64,000 bases of DNA, from positions 310,001-374,000 of the forward strand of contig NZ_VDET01000007.1 of NCBI RefSeq assembly GCF_006381105.1, in the 5' to 3' direction. Shown here in pieces: positions 41,979 to 51,119 of the stretch. A program made the position numbers and the translations under genes. A model generated the notes under the pieces. The model was not told the origin of the DNA. It saw only the letters and a program-made list of their open reading frames with translations, and did not search any database. Source of the DNA: Flavicella sediminum. Its GTDB lineage: Bacteria > Bacteroidota > Bacteroidia > Flavobacteriales > Flavobacteriaceae. Position 1 is the stretch's first letter, and the number at the start of each line of letters is the position of its first letter.

Positions 41979-43310
41979 TTAATGTTTTTGAGGCGTAGGA
42001 CCTTCGTGAATAGTTTTACCAACCAATACTAAAAATAACAAACCGAGCAACATGTACAAGGCGACAAAACCCAACAAAGTAAACAAGGTATTTCCTGAAG
42101 AAACGGTAGGTGAAATTCCGTCGCTAGTTCTTAACAAACCATAAACTAAATAAGGCTGACGTCCTAATTCTGCCACATACCAACCTGTAAGATTTGCAAT
42201 GTATGGAAATGGAACCAAGAACATAATCGTCCACAATAAAGGTTTTAATGTATACAATTTCTCTCTCCATAAAAAGAAAACTGCCAAGGCCATAATACCA
42301 ATAAAAATAGTACCTAAACCAACCATAATATGGTAAGCGTAATACAAAGCAGGTACATTATCAGGCAATTCGTCCTTTTCAAACTGATCCATTCCAGGAA
42401 TTTGTCTATCCCATTCTTGATGCGTTAAAAAACTTAAAATATTGGGTACGGCTATTTTGTTGTCTAATTTTTTTTCCACCATATTCGGCTGACCTATCAA
42501 AACAATTTCTGCTCCTGCTTCTTCTGTTTCAAAAATCCCTTCCATGGCTGCAAAAGCGGCCGGTTGATATTTCGCTACATTTTTCGCATTTAAATCGCCT
42601 GTAGGAAAAGCCAATAACAGACTAGAAACCAGGCCAAAAACGACACCTGTTTTTAAAAACAGCTTTCCGTAGGCTACGTTTTTATTTCTTAAAATATAAA
42701 AAGCACCAATACTAGCAACCACAAATGAGGAAGTCGCTACAGAAGCCACTTGATTGTGTAAGAAAGCAGGTAACAGCCATGGATTTGTAAATAAAGCTGA
42801 AAAATTCTCTAAAACAAACTTTCCGTTTTCTAAAACTTCATGCCCTACCGGGTGCTGCATCCAAGCATTAGTCGCCAAAATAAACCAACCACTAGCCCAT
42901 GAACCTAAAAAAACTAAAAATCCGGTTAGGAAATGTAATTTTTGTCCCATTAATTTTTCACCAAAAATGAAAAGTGCCAAAAAAGAAGATTCTAAAAAGA
43001 AAGAAAACATACCTTCCATAGCCAATGTTTGTCCGATAATACCTCCTGTTAATTCAGAAAACTTAGCCCAATTGGTTCCAAACTGAAATTCCATAGGAAT
43101 ACCCGTAACCACACCCATGGTAAAATTAATGGCGAAAATTTTCATGAAAAATTTAGCCGCGTCGTTATATTTTTCAACATTTCCACGCAAATACTTCCAT
43201 TTAAAATAGACAATCATTAGGGAGAGCCCCATGGTTAATTGTGGAAATATATAATGGAATGTTATTGTAAAAGCAAATTGCAATCGATCATAAAAGAGCA
43301 TATCCTCCAT
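41979..43310 (-). CDS. cydA: Cytochrome bd oxidase subunit I
   Basis: Heme-bearing subunit of 443 residues. Near the N terminus DRLQFAFTITFHYIFPQLTMG supplies the first heme ligand His. Conserved stretches NFTMGVVTGIPMEFQFGTNW near residues 55-75, FLGSWASGWFILATNAWMQHPVG near 131-153 and the C-terminal GLLRTSDGISPTVSSG near 384-399 are all CydA hallmarks. The quinol-binding Q-loop is short, so the protein belongs to the shorter CydA group. The genes cydA and cydB form one operon with the 101-residue gene. Start: MEDMLFYDR at 43310, with an internal ATG at 43301 also possible. Confidence 0.97.
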   Translation of the reverse strand: MEDMLFYDRLQFAFTITFHYIFPQLTMGLSLMIVYFKWKYLRGNVEKYNDAAKFFMKIFAINFTMGVVTGIPMEFQFGTNWAKFSELTGGIIGQTLAMEGMFSFFLESSFLALFIFGEKLMGQKLHFLTGFLVFLGSWASGWFILATNAWMQHPVGHEVLENGKFVLENFSALFTNPWLLPAFLHNQVASVATSSFVVASIGAFYILRNKNVAYGKLFLKTGVVFGLVSSLLLAFPTGDLNAKNVAKYQPAAFAAMEGIFETEEAGAEIVLIGQPNMVEKKLDNKIAVPNILSFLTHQEWDRQIPGMDQFEKDELPDNVPALYYAYHIMVGLGTIFIGIMALAVFFLWREKLYTLKPLLWTIMFLVPFPYIANLTGWYVAELGRQPYLVYGLLRTSDGISPTVSSGNTLFTLLGFVALYMLLGLLFLVLVGKTIHEGPTPQKH

Positions 43311-43363
43311 GTAGTCTAGTATTTAATATTTAGAAATAATTTTTTCAATGTTCAAAACACATT

Positions 43364-43660
43364 TTATAACAACATTACTTTTTTAATGTCTTCAGCTCCT
43401 AAAGCTTCATTCATCATGGTTCTAATTTTTTCTTTTCCGTAACTCAATTCTTCTCTTAATACAGAAGAAGACAGTTTTACAAAAAGTGTTGTTCCTTTCA
43501 ATTCTACTTTTTCAGTATAAGAAGCGACACCATTTCCCATCAAGCTATCCCAGTTTTCCTTAACTGAAATTTTCTTCATTCCACCGGAAAGATTATTTTC
43601 TTTTATAAAAGACCCCATTAGGTCTTTCATTGCTACATATTCATTTTCACGTTTTGCCAT
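43364..43660 (-). CDS. DUF721 (DciA-like) protein
   Basis: Small protein of 98 residues in the DUF721 family, related to DciA. ENWDSLMGNGVASYTEKVEL near residues 31-50 contains the conserved W-x-x-x-x-G core, followed by LFVKLSSSVLREEL near 55-68 with the KH-like strand and helix. DciA loads the replicative helicase in bacteria without DnaC. This protein lacks the longer N-terminal part of typical DciA, so the role is not certain. It lies 75 bases downstream of recF on the same strand, the arrangement common in Bacteroidota and consistent with a replication or repair role. Confidence 0.85.
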   Translation of the reverse strand: MAKRENEYVAMKDLMGSFIKENNLSGGMKKISVKENWDSLMGNGVASYTEKVELKGTTLFVKLSSSVLREELSYGKEKIRTMMNEALGAEDIKKVMLL

Positions 43661-43735
43661 TTTATTTTATACTTTTTACATTTCGTTATTTACTTTTAAC
43701 AAGGAAAACTCTGTTTTATAGATGTACTTAAGCAG

Positions 43736-44815
43736 CTATAATTGAAACATTTTATAAGATTTGTTAATTCTTTTTACAACTTCTTCTGTTCGTTCCGCAT
43801 GGGTATCGGTAATAAATATTTGCCCAAAATTATCTTGATCCACCAAACGGATAAGCTGGGTCACTCTATTTTCATCCAGTTTATCAAAAATATCATCTAA
43901 CAACAATAAAGGAGTGACTTTTGATTTTTGTTTGATAAAATCGAATTGAGCTAATTTTAAAGCAATCAAATACGATTTTTGCTGCCCTTGCGAGCCAAAC
44001 TTTTTCACAGGAAAGCCATTAATCTCAAAAAGCAAGTCGTCTTTATGTACACCAGCACTTGTATATTGTAAAACTCTGTCCTTTTCTAAGGAATTCTTTA
44101 ATAAATCTTCAAAATTCATATCAGACAACTGCGATTTATACACCAAATCTACTGCTTCTTTTCCAGCGGTTATTGTTTTATAGCGCTCATTAAATATTGG
44201 CACAAAGGCTTCTAAAAATGCATTTCTCTTTTCAAAAATAATAGTTCCGTAAGCTACCAATTGCTCATTATATACAGATAAATTTACGGGATCAAAAACC
44301 CTATTGGCTGCAAAATACTTTAGCAAAGCATTTCGTTGGGTGACCAATTTATTATAAGCTATTAATGTTTTTAAATAACCTTGATCTTGCTGCGAAATTA
44401 CATTGTCTATAAATTTCCTTCTGGTTTCGCTCCCTTCAATAATTAAGTCTCTATCAGCCGGTGAAACAATTACCAAAGGAAACTGTCCTATATGGTCAGA
44501 AAACTTATCGTAAGCCTTCCCATTTCTTTTCACAACCTTCTTTTGACCTTTTTTTAAGCTACACACCAAAACTTCCTCTCGATCATTAATTTGATAGCTT
44601 CCTTCCAACATAAAAAATTCTTCTCCATGCCGAATATTCTGAATAGCCACCGAATTAAAATAACTTTTTGCAAAAGACAAATAATAAATGGCATCCATTA
44701 CATTGGTTTTCCCTACACCATTATGGCCAACAAAACAATTGATTTTCTGTTCAAAATCAAACACTTGATGCACTAAATTCTTATAATTAACAAGCGATAG
44801 TTTTTGTAAATACAT
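43736..44815 (-). CDS. recF: DNA replication and repair protein RecF
   Basis: SMC-like ATPase of 359 residues that works with RecO and RecR to load RecA at gaps. Walker [10 protein letters not shown] near residues 29-37, the signature region [17 protein letters not shown] near 275-291 and Walker [16 protein letters not shown] near 304-318 are all present. [19 protein letters not shown] at the N terminus and [21 protein letters not shown] near 105-125 are typical. No consensus promoter was found upstream. The gene is divergent from the TPR gene and followed by the DUF721 gene. Confidence 0.97.
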   Translation of the reverse strand: MYLQKLSLVNYKNLVHQVFDFEQKINCFVGHNGVGKTNVMDAIYYLSFAKSYFNSVAIQNIRHGEEFFMLEGSYQINDREEVLVCSLKKGQKKVVKRNGKAYDKFSDHIGQFPLVIVSPADRDLIIEGSETRRKFIDNVISQQDQGYLKTLIAYNKLVTQRNALLKYFAANRVFDPVNLSVYNEQLVAYGTIIFEKRNAFLEAFVPIFNERYKTITAGKEAVDLVYKSQLSDMNFEDLLKNSLEKDRVLQYTSAGVHKDDLLFEINGFPVKKFGSQGQQKSYLIALKLAQFDFIKQKSKVTPLLLLDDIFDKLDENRVTQLIRLVDQDNFGQIFITDTHAERTEEVVKRINKSYKMFQL

Positions 44816-44897
44816 GCCTTTTTTTCCAATTATTTAAGAAAGTGCAAATTATTAAAATTTTGCCGAAAAGACCCTTTTAAAATCCAATTAAAAAAAC

Positions 44898-44905
44898 TAT
44901 TTTTG
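44898..44905 (+). promoter_or_regulatory. -7 element upstream of the TPR gene
   Basis: TATTTTTG matches TAnnTTTG, 81 bases before the ATG at 44987. This could head the whole plus-strand cluster beginning with the TPR protein and ribH. Confidence 0.5.
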
Positions 44906-44986
44906 CTTCCCTGTGTATAAAAATGCAGACGTATAATTACGTAGCTATTTTGAAGCACATTATTAATTTTTAAGAAGAAAAGAAAC

Positions 44987-45751
44987 ATGGCAACATACAA
45001 GAAGAAAGGTCAAAAGAAAGTAAAAAACGAACCAGTTCAAGAAGTAGAAGAAGAAAGCACAACGGCTGAAGTATTTAACACCTTAGACGAAACTGCTTCA
45101 AAATCGGAAGAATGGGTTGAGAAAAATCAAAAACCTTTGTTTTCTGGATTGATTGCTATTGCTGTTGTAATTTTAGGTTATTTAGCCTATACAACCTATG
45201 TAACGGAACCTAAAGAAATTGATGCCGCCAACGAATTGGCTTTTCCAAAAGAAAGTTTTGACTTAGCTGCTGAATCAAATTCTGCTGCAGATTCATTATT
45301 TACCGTTGCTTTAGAAGGAGCAAATGGAAAATACGGTTTCTTAGATATTGCTAAAAAATACGCGGGAACAAACGCAGGAAACTTGGCAAATTATTACGCA
45401 GGTATTTCTTACTTAAAAACAAAACAGTACAAAAGCGCTATTGAGTATTTAGGGAAGTTTTCTTCAGATGATGCTTTATTAGGACCTGTTGCTCTTGGAG
45501 CTATTGGTGATGCTTTTGCAGATTTAAATCAATTAGAAGATGCTTTGTCTTATTACGAAAAAGCGGCAAACGCTAGTAGCAATTTAGCTTCTACTCCTTT
45601 ATTCTTATTAAAAGCAGGAAATACCGCTTTAGAATTAGGTAAGGCAGACCAAGCTGAAAAGTTGTTTACAGAAATAAAAACAAATTATTCAAAATCAAGT
45701 CTTGCTAACAATATAGAATTATCTATCAACAAAGCAAAGTACGCTAAATAA
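44987..45751 (+). CDS. TPR protein with N-terminal membrane anchor (YfgM-like)
   Basis: Protein of 254 residues. A Lys/Glu-rich cytoplasmic N terminus (about 1-48) is followed by one transmembrane helix (LIAIAVVILGYLAYTTYV, about 54-71) and a periplasmic helical domain with at least two tetratricopeptide repeats (AGISYLKTKQYKSAIEYLGK near 140-159 and DLNQLEDALSYYEKAAN near 180-196). The layout resembles YfgM, an envelope chaperone associated with the SecYEG translocon. It is five bases upstream of ribH and probably co-transcribed. Partner unknown here. Confidence 0.85.
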   Translation: MATYKKKGQKKVKNEPVQEVEEESTTAEVFNTLDETASKSEEWVEKNQKPLFSGLIAIAVVILGYLAYTTYVTEPKEIDAANELAFPKESFDLAAESNSAADSLFTVALEGANGKYGFLDIAKKYAGTNAGNLANYYAGISYLKTKQYKSAIEYLGKFSSDDALLGPVALGAIGDAFADLNQLEDALSYYEKAANASSNLASTPLFLLKAGNTALELGKADQAEKLFTEIKTNYSKSSLANNIELSINKAKYAK

Positions 45752-45756
45752 CACCT

Positions 45757-46236
45757 ATGGCTACAACCGACTTATCAGCATACGATAAAACAAAAGTCCC
45801 AAATGCGAAAGATTTTCGATTTGGGATTGTTGTTTCTGAATGGAACGAAACTATTACAAACGGACTTGCACAAGGTGCTATAGACGCATTTATAGACAAT
45901 GGTGTTTCGGAAGAAAACATTATTAGATGGGATGTTCCTGGAAGTTTTGAATTGATTTACGGATCTAAAAAAATGGTGGAAACACAAGATTTAGACGGTG
46001 TAATTGCTATTGGAAGCGTAATCAAAGGCGAAACAAAACATTTTGATTTTGTTTGTGATGGTGTTACCCAAGGAATTAAAGATTTAAACATACAACAAAA
46101 CATTCCAGTAATTTTTTGTGTACTTACCGATGATACGATGGAGCAAGCAATTGCTAGATCTGGTGGAGCACATGGAAATAAAGGTGTGGAATGTGCTATT
46201 GCAGCAATTAAAATGGCGGTGTTAAAACAACTATAA
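45757..46236 (+). CDS. ribH: 6,7-dimethyl-8-ribityllumazine synthase
   Basis: Riboflavin pathway enzyme of 159 residues joining 5-amino-6-ribitylaminouracil and 3,4-dihydroxybutanone phosphate. The N-terminal FGIVVSEWNETIT contains the substrate-binding Trp. VPGSFELIYGSKKM and IGSVIKGETKHFDFVCDGVTQG in the family carry the catalytic His near residue 90. The end GNKGVECAIAAIKMA is also typical. Members assemble into pentamers or 60-mer shells. It follows the TPR gene by five bases. Firm assignment. Confidence 0.97.
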   Translation: MATTDLSAYDKTKVPNAKDFRFGIVVSEWNETITNGLAQGAIDAFIDNGVSEENIIRWDVPGSFELIYGSKKMVETQDLDGVIAIGSVIKGETKHFDFVCDGVTQGIKDLNIQQNIPVIFCVLTDDTMEQAIARSGGAHGNKGVECAIAAIKMAVLKQL

Positions 46237-46251
46237 TTTTTCTTTATTCGC

Positions 46252-46282
46252 TTGACCACCTGTTTTAATTTCTGTAGTTTTG
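46252..46282 (+). promoter_or_regulatory. Promoter of the small membrane protein and mutL genes
   Basis: TTG at 46252-46254, a 20-base spacer and TAGTTTTG at 46275-46282 fit both elements of the Bacteroidota promoter. The predicted leader before the ATG at 46308 is about 20 bases. Confidence 0.6.
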
Positions 46283-46307
46283 ATTATCACTCTCAAATTT
46301 AAACATT

Positions 46308-46598
46308 ATGTTAGGTACTCCTTTTAAACAAAGAGCTCATTACGTTTTCAATTACAAACCTCGTTACTTTGACGAGCGTAAACAACGTTTGGAAAATTTA
46401 GAAAAAAAGTACCATTCTGAACACGCAAACGAAGATTCAGATTACCATATTACACTTACAAAAAACAATTTAAAAGACAATTGGGCGAAGGCTAAAAATA
46501 GTGGTGCTGATACCAGTACCAGTAAACGCTTGGCCATTATTATTGCTATTCTTGTAGGAATTTGTGCCTATATTTTTGAATTACACACACTTATTTAA
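46308..46598 (+). CDS. Conserved small membrane protein upstream of mutL
   Basis: Protein of 96 residues. The first 70 are charged (FNYKPRYFDERKQRLENLEKKY near 14-35 in the family pattern) and should be cytoplasmic, and one C-terminal helix (LAIIIAILVGICAYIFEL, about 75-92) makes it tail-anchored. It lies between ribH and mutL, and its last base is the first base of the mutL ATG (TAATG overlap). Related proteins are sometimes labelled riboflavin synthase subunit beta by proximity to ribH, but nothing in the sequence supports that. Function unknown. Confidence 0.8.
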   Translation: MLGTPFKQRAHYVFNYKPRYFDERKQRLENLEKKYHSEHANEDSDYHITLTKNNLKDNWAKAKNSGADTSTSKRLAIIIAILVGICAYIFELHTLI

Positions 46599-48457
46599 TG
46601 TCAGATATCATCCAATTACTTCCCGACCATGTTGCCAATCAAATAGCAGCCGGTGAAGTAGTGCAAAGACCTGCTTCTGTTGTAAAAGAATTGCTAGAAA
46701 ATGCGATTGATGCAGGAGCTTCTCAAATAAAACTTATCATTAAAGATGCCGGAAAAACATTAATTCAAGTAATTGATGACGGTAAAGGAATGAGCGTAAC
46801 CGATGCACGATTGTGCTTTGAACGTCACGCGACTTCTAAAATAAAAGATGCACAAGATTTATTCAATTTAAATACCAAAGGATTTCGAGGTGAAGCGATG
46901 GCTTCTATTGCAGCAATTGCGCATGTCGATTTAAAAACACGACAAGAAAATGAAGAGCTAGGAACTTGTATCAAAATTGAAGGTAGTAAAATTGTGTCAC
47001 AAGAAGTAGACGCTACTTCAAAAGGAACAAGTGTTGCTGTAAAAAATTTATTTTACAATATTCCTGCCAGAAGAAATTTCTTAAAATCAGATACTGTTGA
47101 GACTAGGCATATTGTCAATGAGTTTCAACGTGTGGCCTTGGCGCATAATGAAATTGGATTCTCTATGAATCATAACAATTCTGAAGTCTACAATTTAAAA
47201 GAAGGAAATCTAAAACAACGTATTGTTGCGGTATTAGGTGGTAAAACCAATGAAAAATTGGTACCTATTGAAGAACATACCGATGTGATAGAAATAAGTG
47301 GATTTGCGGCAAAACCTGAATTTTCTAAGAAAAAAAGAGGGGAACAATTCTTTTTTGTAAACGACCGATTTATTAAAAGTTCGTATTTGCATCATGCCGT
47401 TACAAGTGCTTTTGATGGTTTGTTAGGAAGTGGCTACCATCCCTCCTACTTTTTATATTTAAGAGTACCACCCGAAAGTATTGACATTAATATTCACCCA
47501 ACAAAAACGGAAATTAAATTTGACAATGAAAAGGTGCTTTATGCTATTATTAGAGCTTCAGTAAAGCATAGTTTGGGTCAGTACAATGTAGCACCCGTTC
47601 TCGATTTTAACAGAGATTCCTCTATGGACACACCTTATGCATTGTCTAGTACTTCGTATTCCAGTACACCAAACATTACGGTCGACCCAAATTTCAATCC
47701 TTTTGAAACAAGTGCACCAAAAGTTAGCTCGAGTCATTCTCCTAGCTCACATTCAAATTCGAATCATTACAACTATCAAAAAGAAAATACCGACAACTGG
47801 GAGGCTTTATATACAACCATTGAAACAGACGAACCTTCTTTTAGTCAATCTGAAATGAGTTTTGAATCGGATTTTGAAAACGAAACAACAGGAAAAACTT
47901 TTCAAATTCAAAGAAAATATATTTTAAGTTCAATTAAATCAGGTGTGGTTTTAATTCATCAAAATTTAGCACATCAAAGAATTTTGTACGAAGAATTTTT
48001 AGAAAACATTACGGTAAAGGAAGCTCCCAGTCAGCAACTTTTGTTTCCGGTTGAAATTTCTTTTGAAAAACAAGACATCGAGTTGATCAAGGAATTGCAA
48101 GAAGATTTAGAAAATACCGGTTTTTTATTTGATAAAATCACGAAGGAATCTATTGTTGTCAAAGGAATACCCACTACCATTACGGAAAGCCAGATCAATA
48201 TTATTATAGAACAACTTTTGGATGATTTAAAAGATGAAATTCCGGAAACTAGTTTTAGTCAGTTAGATATTATTTCAAAATCGTTAGCAAAATCGTTGGC
48301 TATAAAAACAGGAAATACTTTGTCTGGAAAAGAGCAAGAAAATTTGGTAAACAACTTATTTTCATGCAAAGATCCATCCATTTCTCCTTTTGGAAAGAAA
48401 ACATTTGAAACATTAACTATTGGAGAATTGGATAAAATATTCACCTCAAAAATTTAG
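46598..48457 (+). CDS. mutL: DNA mismatch repair protein MutL
   Basis: Mismatch repair mediator of 619 residues. The GHKL ATPase domain is intact: KELLENAIDAGAS near 30-42, DDGKGM near 60-65, GFRGEAMASIAAIAHV near 93-108 and the second part ending at about 330 (DINIHPTKTEIKF). A long linker rich in Ser and Asn (about 350-430) leads to the C-terminal dimerisation domain. There the nickase motif, usually DQHAxxE, reads HQNLAHQ (454-460), the ACR motif region reads LAKSLAIK, and CPHGRP reads SPFGKK (596-601). The protein therefore probably lacks endonuclease activity. It is translationally coupled to the gene before it. Confidence 0.96.
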   Translation: MSDIIQLLPDHVANQIAAGEVVQRPASVVKELLENAIDAGASQIKLIIKDAGKTLIQVIDDGKGMSVTDARLCFERHATSKIKDAQDLFNLNTKGFRGEAMASIAAIAHVDLKTRQENEELGTCIKIEGSKIVSQEVDATSKGTSVAVKNLFYNIPARRNFLKSDTVETRHIVNEFQRVALAHNEIGFSMNHNNSEVYNLKEGNLKQRIVAVLGGKTNEKLVPIEEHTDVIEISGFAAKPEFSKKKRGEQFFFVNDRFIKSSYLHHAVTSAFDGLLGSGYHPSYFLYLRVPPESIDINIHPTKTEIKFDNEKVLYAIIRASVKHSLGQYNVAPVLDFNRDSSMDTPYALSSTSYSSTPNITVDPNFNPFETSAPKVSSSHSPSSHSNSNHYNYQKENTDNWEALYTTIETDEPSFSQSEMSFESDFENETTGKTFQIQRKYILSSIKSGVVLIHQNLAHQRILYEEFLENITVKEAPSQQLLFPVEISFEKQDIELIKELQEDLENTGFLFDKITKESIVVKGIPTTITESQINIIIEQLLDDLKDEIPETSFSQLDIISKSLAKSLAIKTGNTLSGKEQENLVNNLFSCKDPSISPFGKKTFETLTIGELDKIFTSKI

Positions 48458-48459
48458 CT

Positions 48460-49191
48460 ATGGGAAGAATTACTGAAGTTATAAAGCATCTGATTATTAT
48501 CAACGTAATATTTTTTATTGCGCCGCAGTTATTGCAAGCCATTGACCTGCAAAGTCTGTTTGCCTTGTACCTTCCAGAAAATCCGAATTTTGGTTTTTGG
48601 CAATACCTAACGCATATTTTTATGCATGGTAGTGTATCGCATATTTTATTTAATATGTACGGTTTATGGGCCTTTGGTACTCCATTAGAACAAATGTGGG
48701 GGAAAAATAAATTTATCTTTTTCTATTTCTCTGCAGGCTTAGGTGCAGGATTAATTTATACGGCCGTCAACTATTTCCAATTCAATGGAATTTATGAGCA
48801 ATTGGTTCAATTAGGTTTGTCGAGCACCGATATTCAAAATATTTTAGACACAGGAAAATACAATCAACAAGTAGTCACTTTATCAGCGGAAGAATTGGGG
48901 AAATTCTATAGTTTGTATCATGTACCTGCCGTAGGTGCATCTGGTGCAGTATACGGAGTCTTAGTAGCTTTTGGCTTATCATTTCCTAATTCAAAATTGG
49001 CTTTGATCTTTTTACCGATACCAATTGCGGCTAAATATTTTATTCCGGTGATGATTTTCGGTGATTTATTTTTCGGAGTAACAAAATACTCCATTGGAAA
49101 CATTGCCCATTTTGCTCATATTGGAGGTGCTTTGATTGGATTTATCATTGCCTGGTATTGGAGAAACAATCAATTTAAACGTTGGAATTAA
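48460..49191 (+). CDS. Rhomboid intramembrane serine protease (first of two)
   Basis: Six-helix membrane protease of 243 residues. The L1-helix 2 motif HILFNMYGLW gives the His and Asn of the oxyanion region, VPAVGASGAVYG (about 152-163) carries the nucleophile Ser in GxSG, and FAHIGGALIGF (about 216-226) carries the catalytic His. Between helices 3 and 4 there is a hydrophilic insert of about 50 residues (IYEQLVQLGLSSTDIQNIL onward), longer than in E. coli GlpG. It starts two bases after mutL and is followed by a second rhomboid, so both are in the mutL operon. Substrates unknown. Confidence 0.92.
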   Translation: MGRITEVIKHLIIINVIFFIAPQLLQAIDLQSLFALYLPENPNFGFWQYLTHIFMHGSVSHILFNMYGLWAFGTPLEQMWGKNKFIFFYFSAGLGAGLIYTAVNYFQFNGIYEQLVQLGLSSTDIQNILDTGKYNQQVVTLSAEELGKFYSLYHVPAVGASGAVYGVLVAFGLSFPNSKLALIFLPIPIAAKYFIPVMIFGDLFFGVTKYSIGNIAHFAHIGGALIGFIIAWYWRNNQFKRWN

Positions 49192-49206
49192 TAGCTATTT
49201 AAATAT

Positions 49207-50061
49207 ATGAACTCAACAGTTAACAACCTTTTATACAAATATAAAAACGGAAGCATCGTAGAAAAATTGATCTACCTAAATGTGGTTGCCTTTTTATTAA
49301 TGTATGTCGTAAATTCTGTCGCTTTCCTTTTCAATTACCAAGGAGCGAACTTTGTTTACGAATGGTTTTCAATGCCTGCTGATGTCGATTATTTGATCAC
49401 TCGTCCATGGACCATCATCACTTATGGTTTTTTACATGGCGATTTTTTACATATCCTATTCAACCTCATTTGGCTGTATTATATAGGTAATTTATTTATC
49501 GATTATTTTACCCAAAAACAATTGTTATCTTTTTATATCTACGGAACCGTTTTTGGAGGTTTGATTTATTTGTTGAGTTATAATTTCTTTCCAGCCTTAC
49601 AAAATACAAACGCAACATTGGTTGGTGCCTCTTCAGCCGTTTCTGCCATATTTATTGGTATTGCTACCTATATTCCAAATTATGAATTCCGTTTGCGATT
49701 TATCGGTTTTGTGAAATTGTGGGTGTTGGCGGCTATTTTTGTTGCCATTGATGTTATTCAACTACCTTCAGGAAACACGGGTGGGCATTTGGCACATTTA
49801 GGTGGAGCTTTATTTGGTTATTTATATGTGAGACAATTTAAAAAGTCGAGTGTAAAAATTTCCAATCCGTTTGCCAATTTATTCAAAAGAAAAAGCACTT
49901 TAAAAACAGTTTACAAATCAAAACGTAAAACAAGTACAACAGCTTCAGACAAAAACAGTCAGCAACAAATAGATGCTATTTTAGATAAAATCAGTAAATC
50001 TGGTTATGATTCTTTAAACCAAAAGGAAAAGGACTTATTGTTTAAACAAAGTAAAAAGTAA
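49207..50061 (+). CDS. Rhomboid-family protease (second of two)
   Basis: Rhomboid of 284 residues with six helices plus a cytoplasmic C-terminal extension of about 85 residues rich in Lys and Ser. FLHILFNLIWLYYIG provides the conserved His and Asn. The active-site loop reads VGASSAVSA, with the Ser in GxSx but Ser replacing the usual Gly after it. GGHLAHLGGALFGYLY near 194-209 carries the catalytic His. It probably remains a protease. It lies 15 bases after the first rhomboid and 13 bases before the EEP gene. The pair is probably conserved in flavobacteria. Confidence 0.9.
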   Translation: MNSTVNNLLYKYKNGSIVEKLIYLNVVAFLLMYVVNSVAFLFNYQGANFVYEWFSMPADVDYLITRPWTIITYGFLHGDFLHILFNLIWLYYIGNLFIDYFTQKQLLSFYIYGTVFGGLIYLLSYNFFPALQNTNATLVGASSAVSAIFIGIATYIPNYEFRLRFIGFVKLWVLAAIFVAIDVIQLPSGNTGGHLAHLGGALFGYLYVRQFKKSSVKISNPFANLFKRKSTLKTVYKSKRKTSTTASDKNSQQQIDAILDKISKSGYDSLNQKEKDLLFKQSKK

Positions 50062-50074
50062 GTCGTAAACCCTA

Positions 50075-51094
50075 ATGAAAAAATTACCTTTTACTGACAA
50101 ACTTATTTTTATACTTAATTCCTTGGCGGGGTTTATATTGTTGTGCTGCTATATACTTCCATATATTCCTCCAAAACAATATCCGCTTGCCCCAATTTTT
50201 GCTTTGGCTACGCCAGGAATTATTTTGGTGAATTTTTGTTTTGTTATTTATTGGGTCGTCAAACTAAAAAAGCAATTTTTCCTTTCTACCATACTTTTAG
50301 CTTTAGGCTACAGTTATCTAAACAATTTTATAGAAATTTCGGAAAAAAAAGTTTTTTTAAATGATGATTTAAAAATCATGTCCTACAATGTCCGGTTATT
50401 TAATGCCTATGAATGGTCGAAAAAAGACAGTTTAAATTTTAAAATTTATGATTTTATCAAAGATAAAGATCCAGATATTTTAGCCATTCAAGAACATTAT
50501 TTAAAAAAGGAACATCAAATACACTATAAATACTCCTATTTAAAAAAGCCCTTACATAAAAGAGCATCGACTAGTTTGGGTATTTATTCCAAGTATCCAA
50601 TAATCAATAAAGGTTCTTTAGGGTTTAAAAACTCAGGTAACAATACCATTTTTTGTGATGTAAAATTCAAAAAAGATACTCTTCGCATTTATAATATTCA
50701 CTTGCAATCCTTAAGCTTGGATAAGAATAAGGAAAATTTTGGAGAAGAAAATTCAGAAAAATTAATTTCTATTTTTAAAAAGTCTTTTACAGAACAACAA
50801 AATCAAGTTGTTCAAATTTTAGAGCACGCGAATAAAAGTCCGTATAAAAATATATTTATGGGCGATTTTAACAACAATGCTTTTTCTTGGGTTTACAAAG
50901 AACTTTCAAAAAACAAAAAAGACGCTTTTAAAGAAGCTGGTTCAGGACTCGGAAAATCATTTGATTATTTTTTCCCTTTCCGAATCGATTTTATGTTGAC
51001 TGATAAAAGTATACAAATCAATAATTTTAAAACCTATTCTGTAAAATATTCCGATCATTACCCAATAATGGCCAGAATAAATTTGGCAAATTGA
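50075..51094 (+). CDS. Membrane-anchored endonuclease/exonuclease/phosphatase (EEP) family protein
   Basis: Protein of 339 residues. Two to three N-terminal helices (about 10-85) precede an EEP domain that should lie outside or at the membrane. The catalytic set is complete: MSYNVRLFN near 104-112 with the metal-site Asn, ILAIQEHY near 138-145 with the Glu, GDFNNNAFS near 266-274 with Asp and Asn, and YSDHYPI near 328-334 with the Asp-His pair. Such proteins cut phosphodiesters in nucleic acids or phospholipids. It is last in the mutL-rhomboid gene string. Whether the substrate is DNA, RNA or a lipid is not clear. Confidence 0.88.
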   Translation: MKKLPFTDKLIFILNSLAGFILLCCYILPYIPPKQYPLAPIFALATPGIILVNFCFVIYWVVKLKKQFFLSTILLALGYSYLNNFIEISEKKVFLNDDLKIMSYNVRLFNAYEWSKKDSLNFKIYDFIKDKDPDILAIQEHYLKKEHQIHYKYSYLKKPLHKRASTSLGIYSKYPIINKGSLGFKNSGNNTIFCDVKFKKDTLRIYNIHLQSLSLDKNKENFGEENSEKLISIFKKSFTEQQNQVVQILEHANKSPYKNIFMGDFNNNAFSWVYKELSKNKKDAFKEAGSGLGKSFDYFFPFRIDFMLTDKSIQINNFKTYSVKYSDHYPIMARINLAN

Positions 51095-51119
51095 TATCTT
51101 TACACAAAATAAAAATCAC

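Noticed and set aside
46308-46598. Riboflavin synthase beta label for the 96-residue protein
   Set aside because: The sequence has no lumazine or riboflavin synthase motif and ends in a membrane helix. The label would come only from proximity to ribH.
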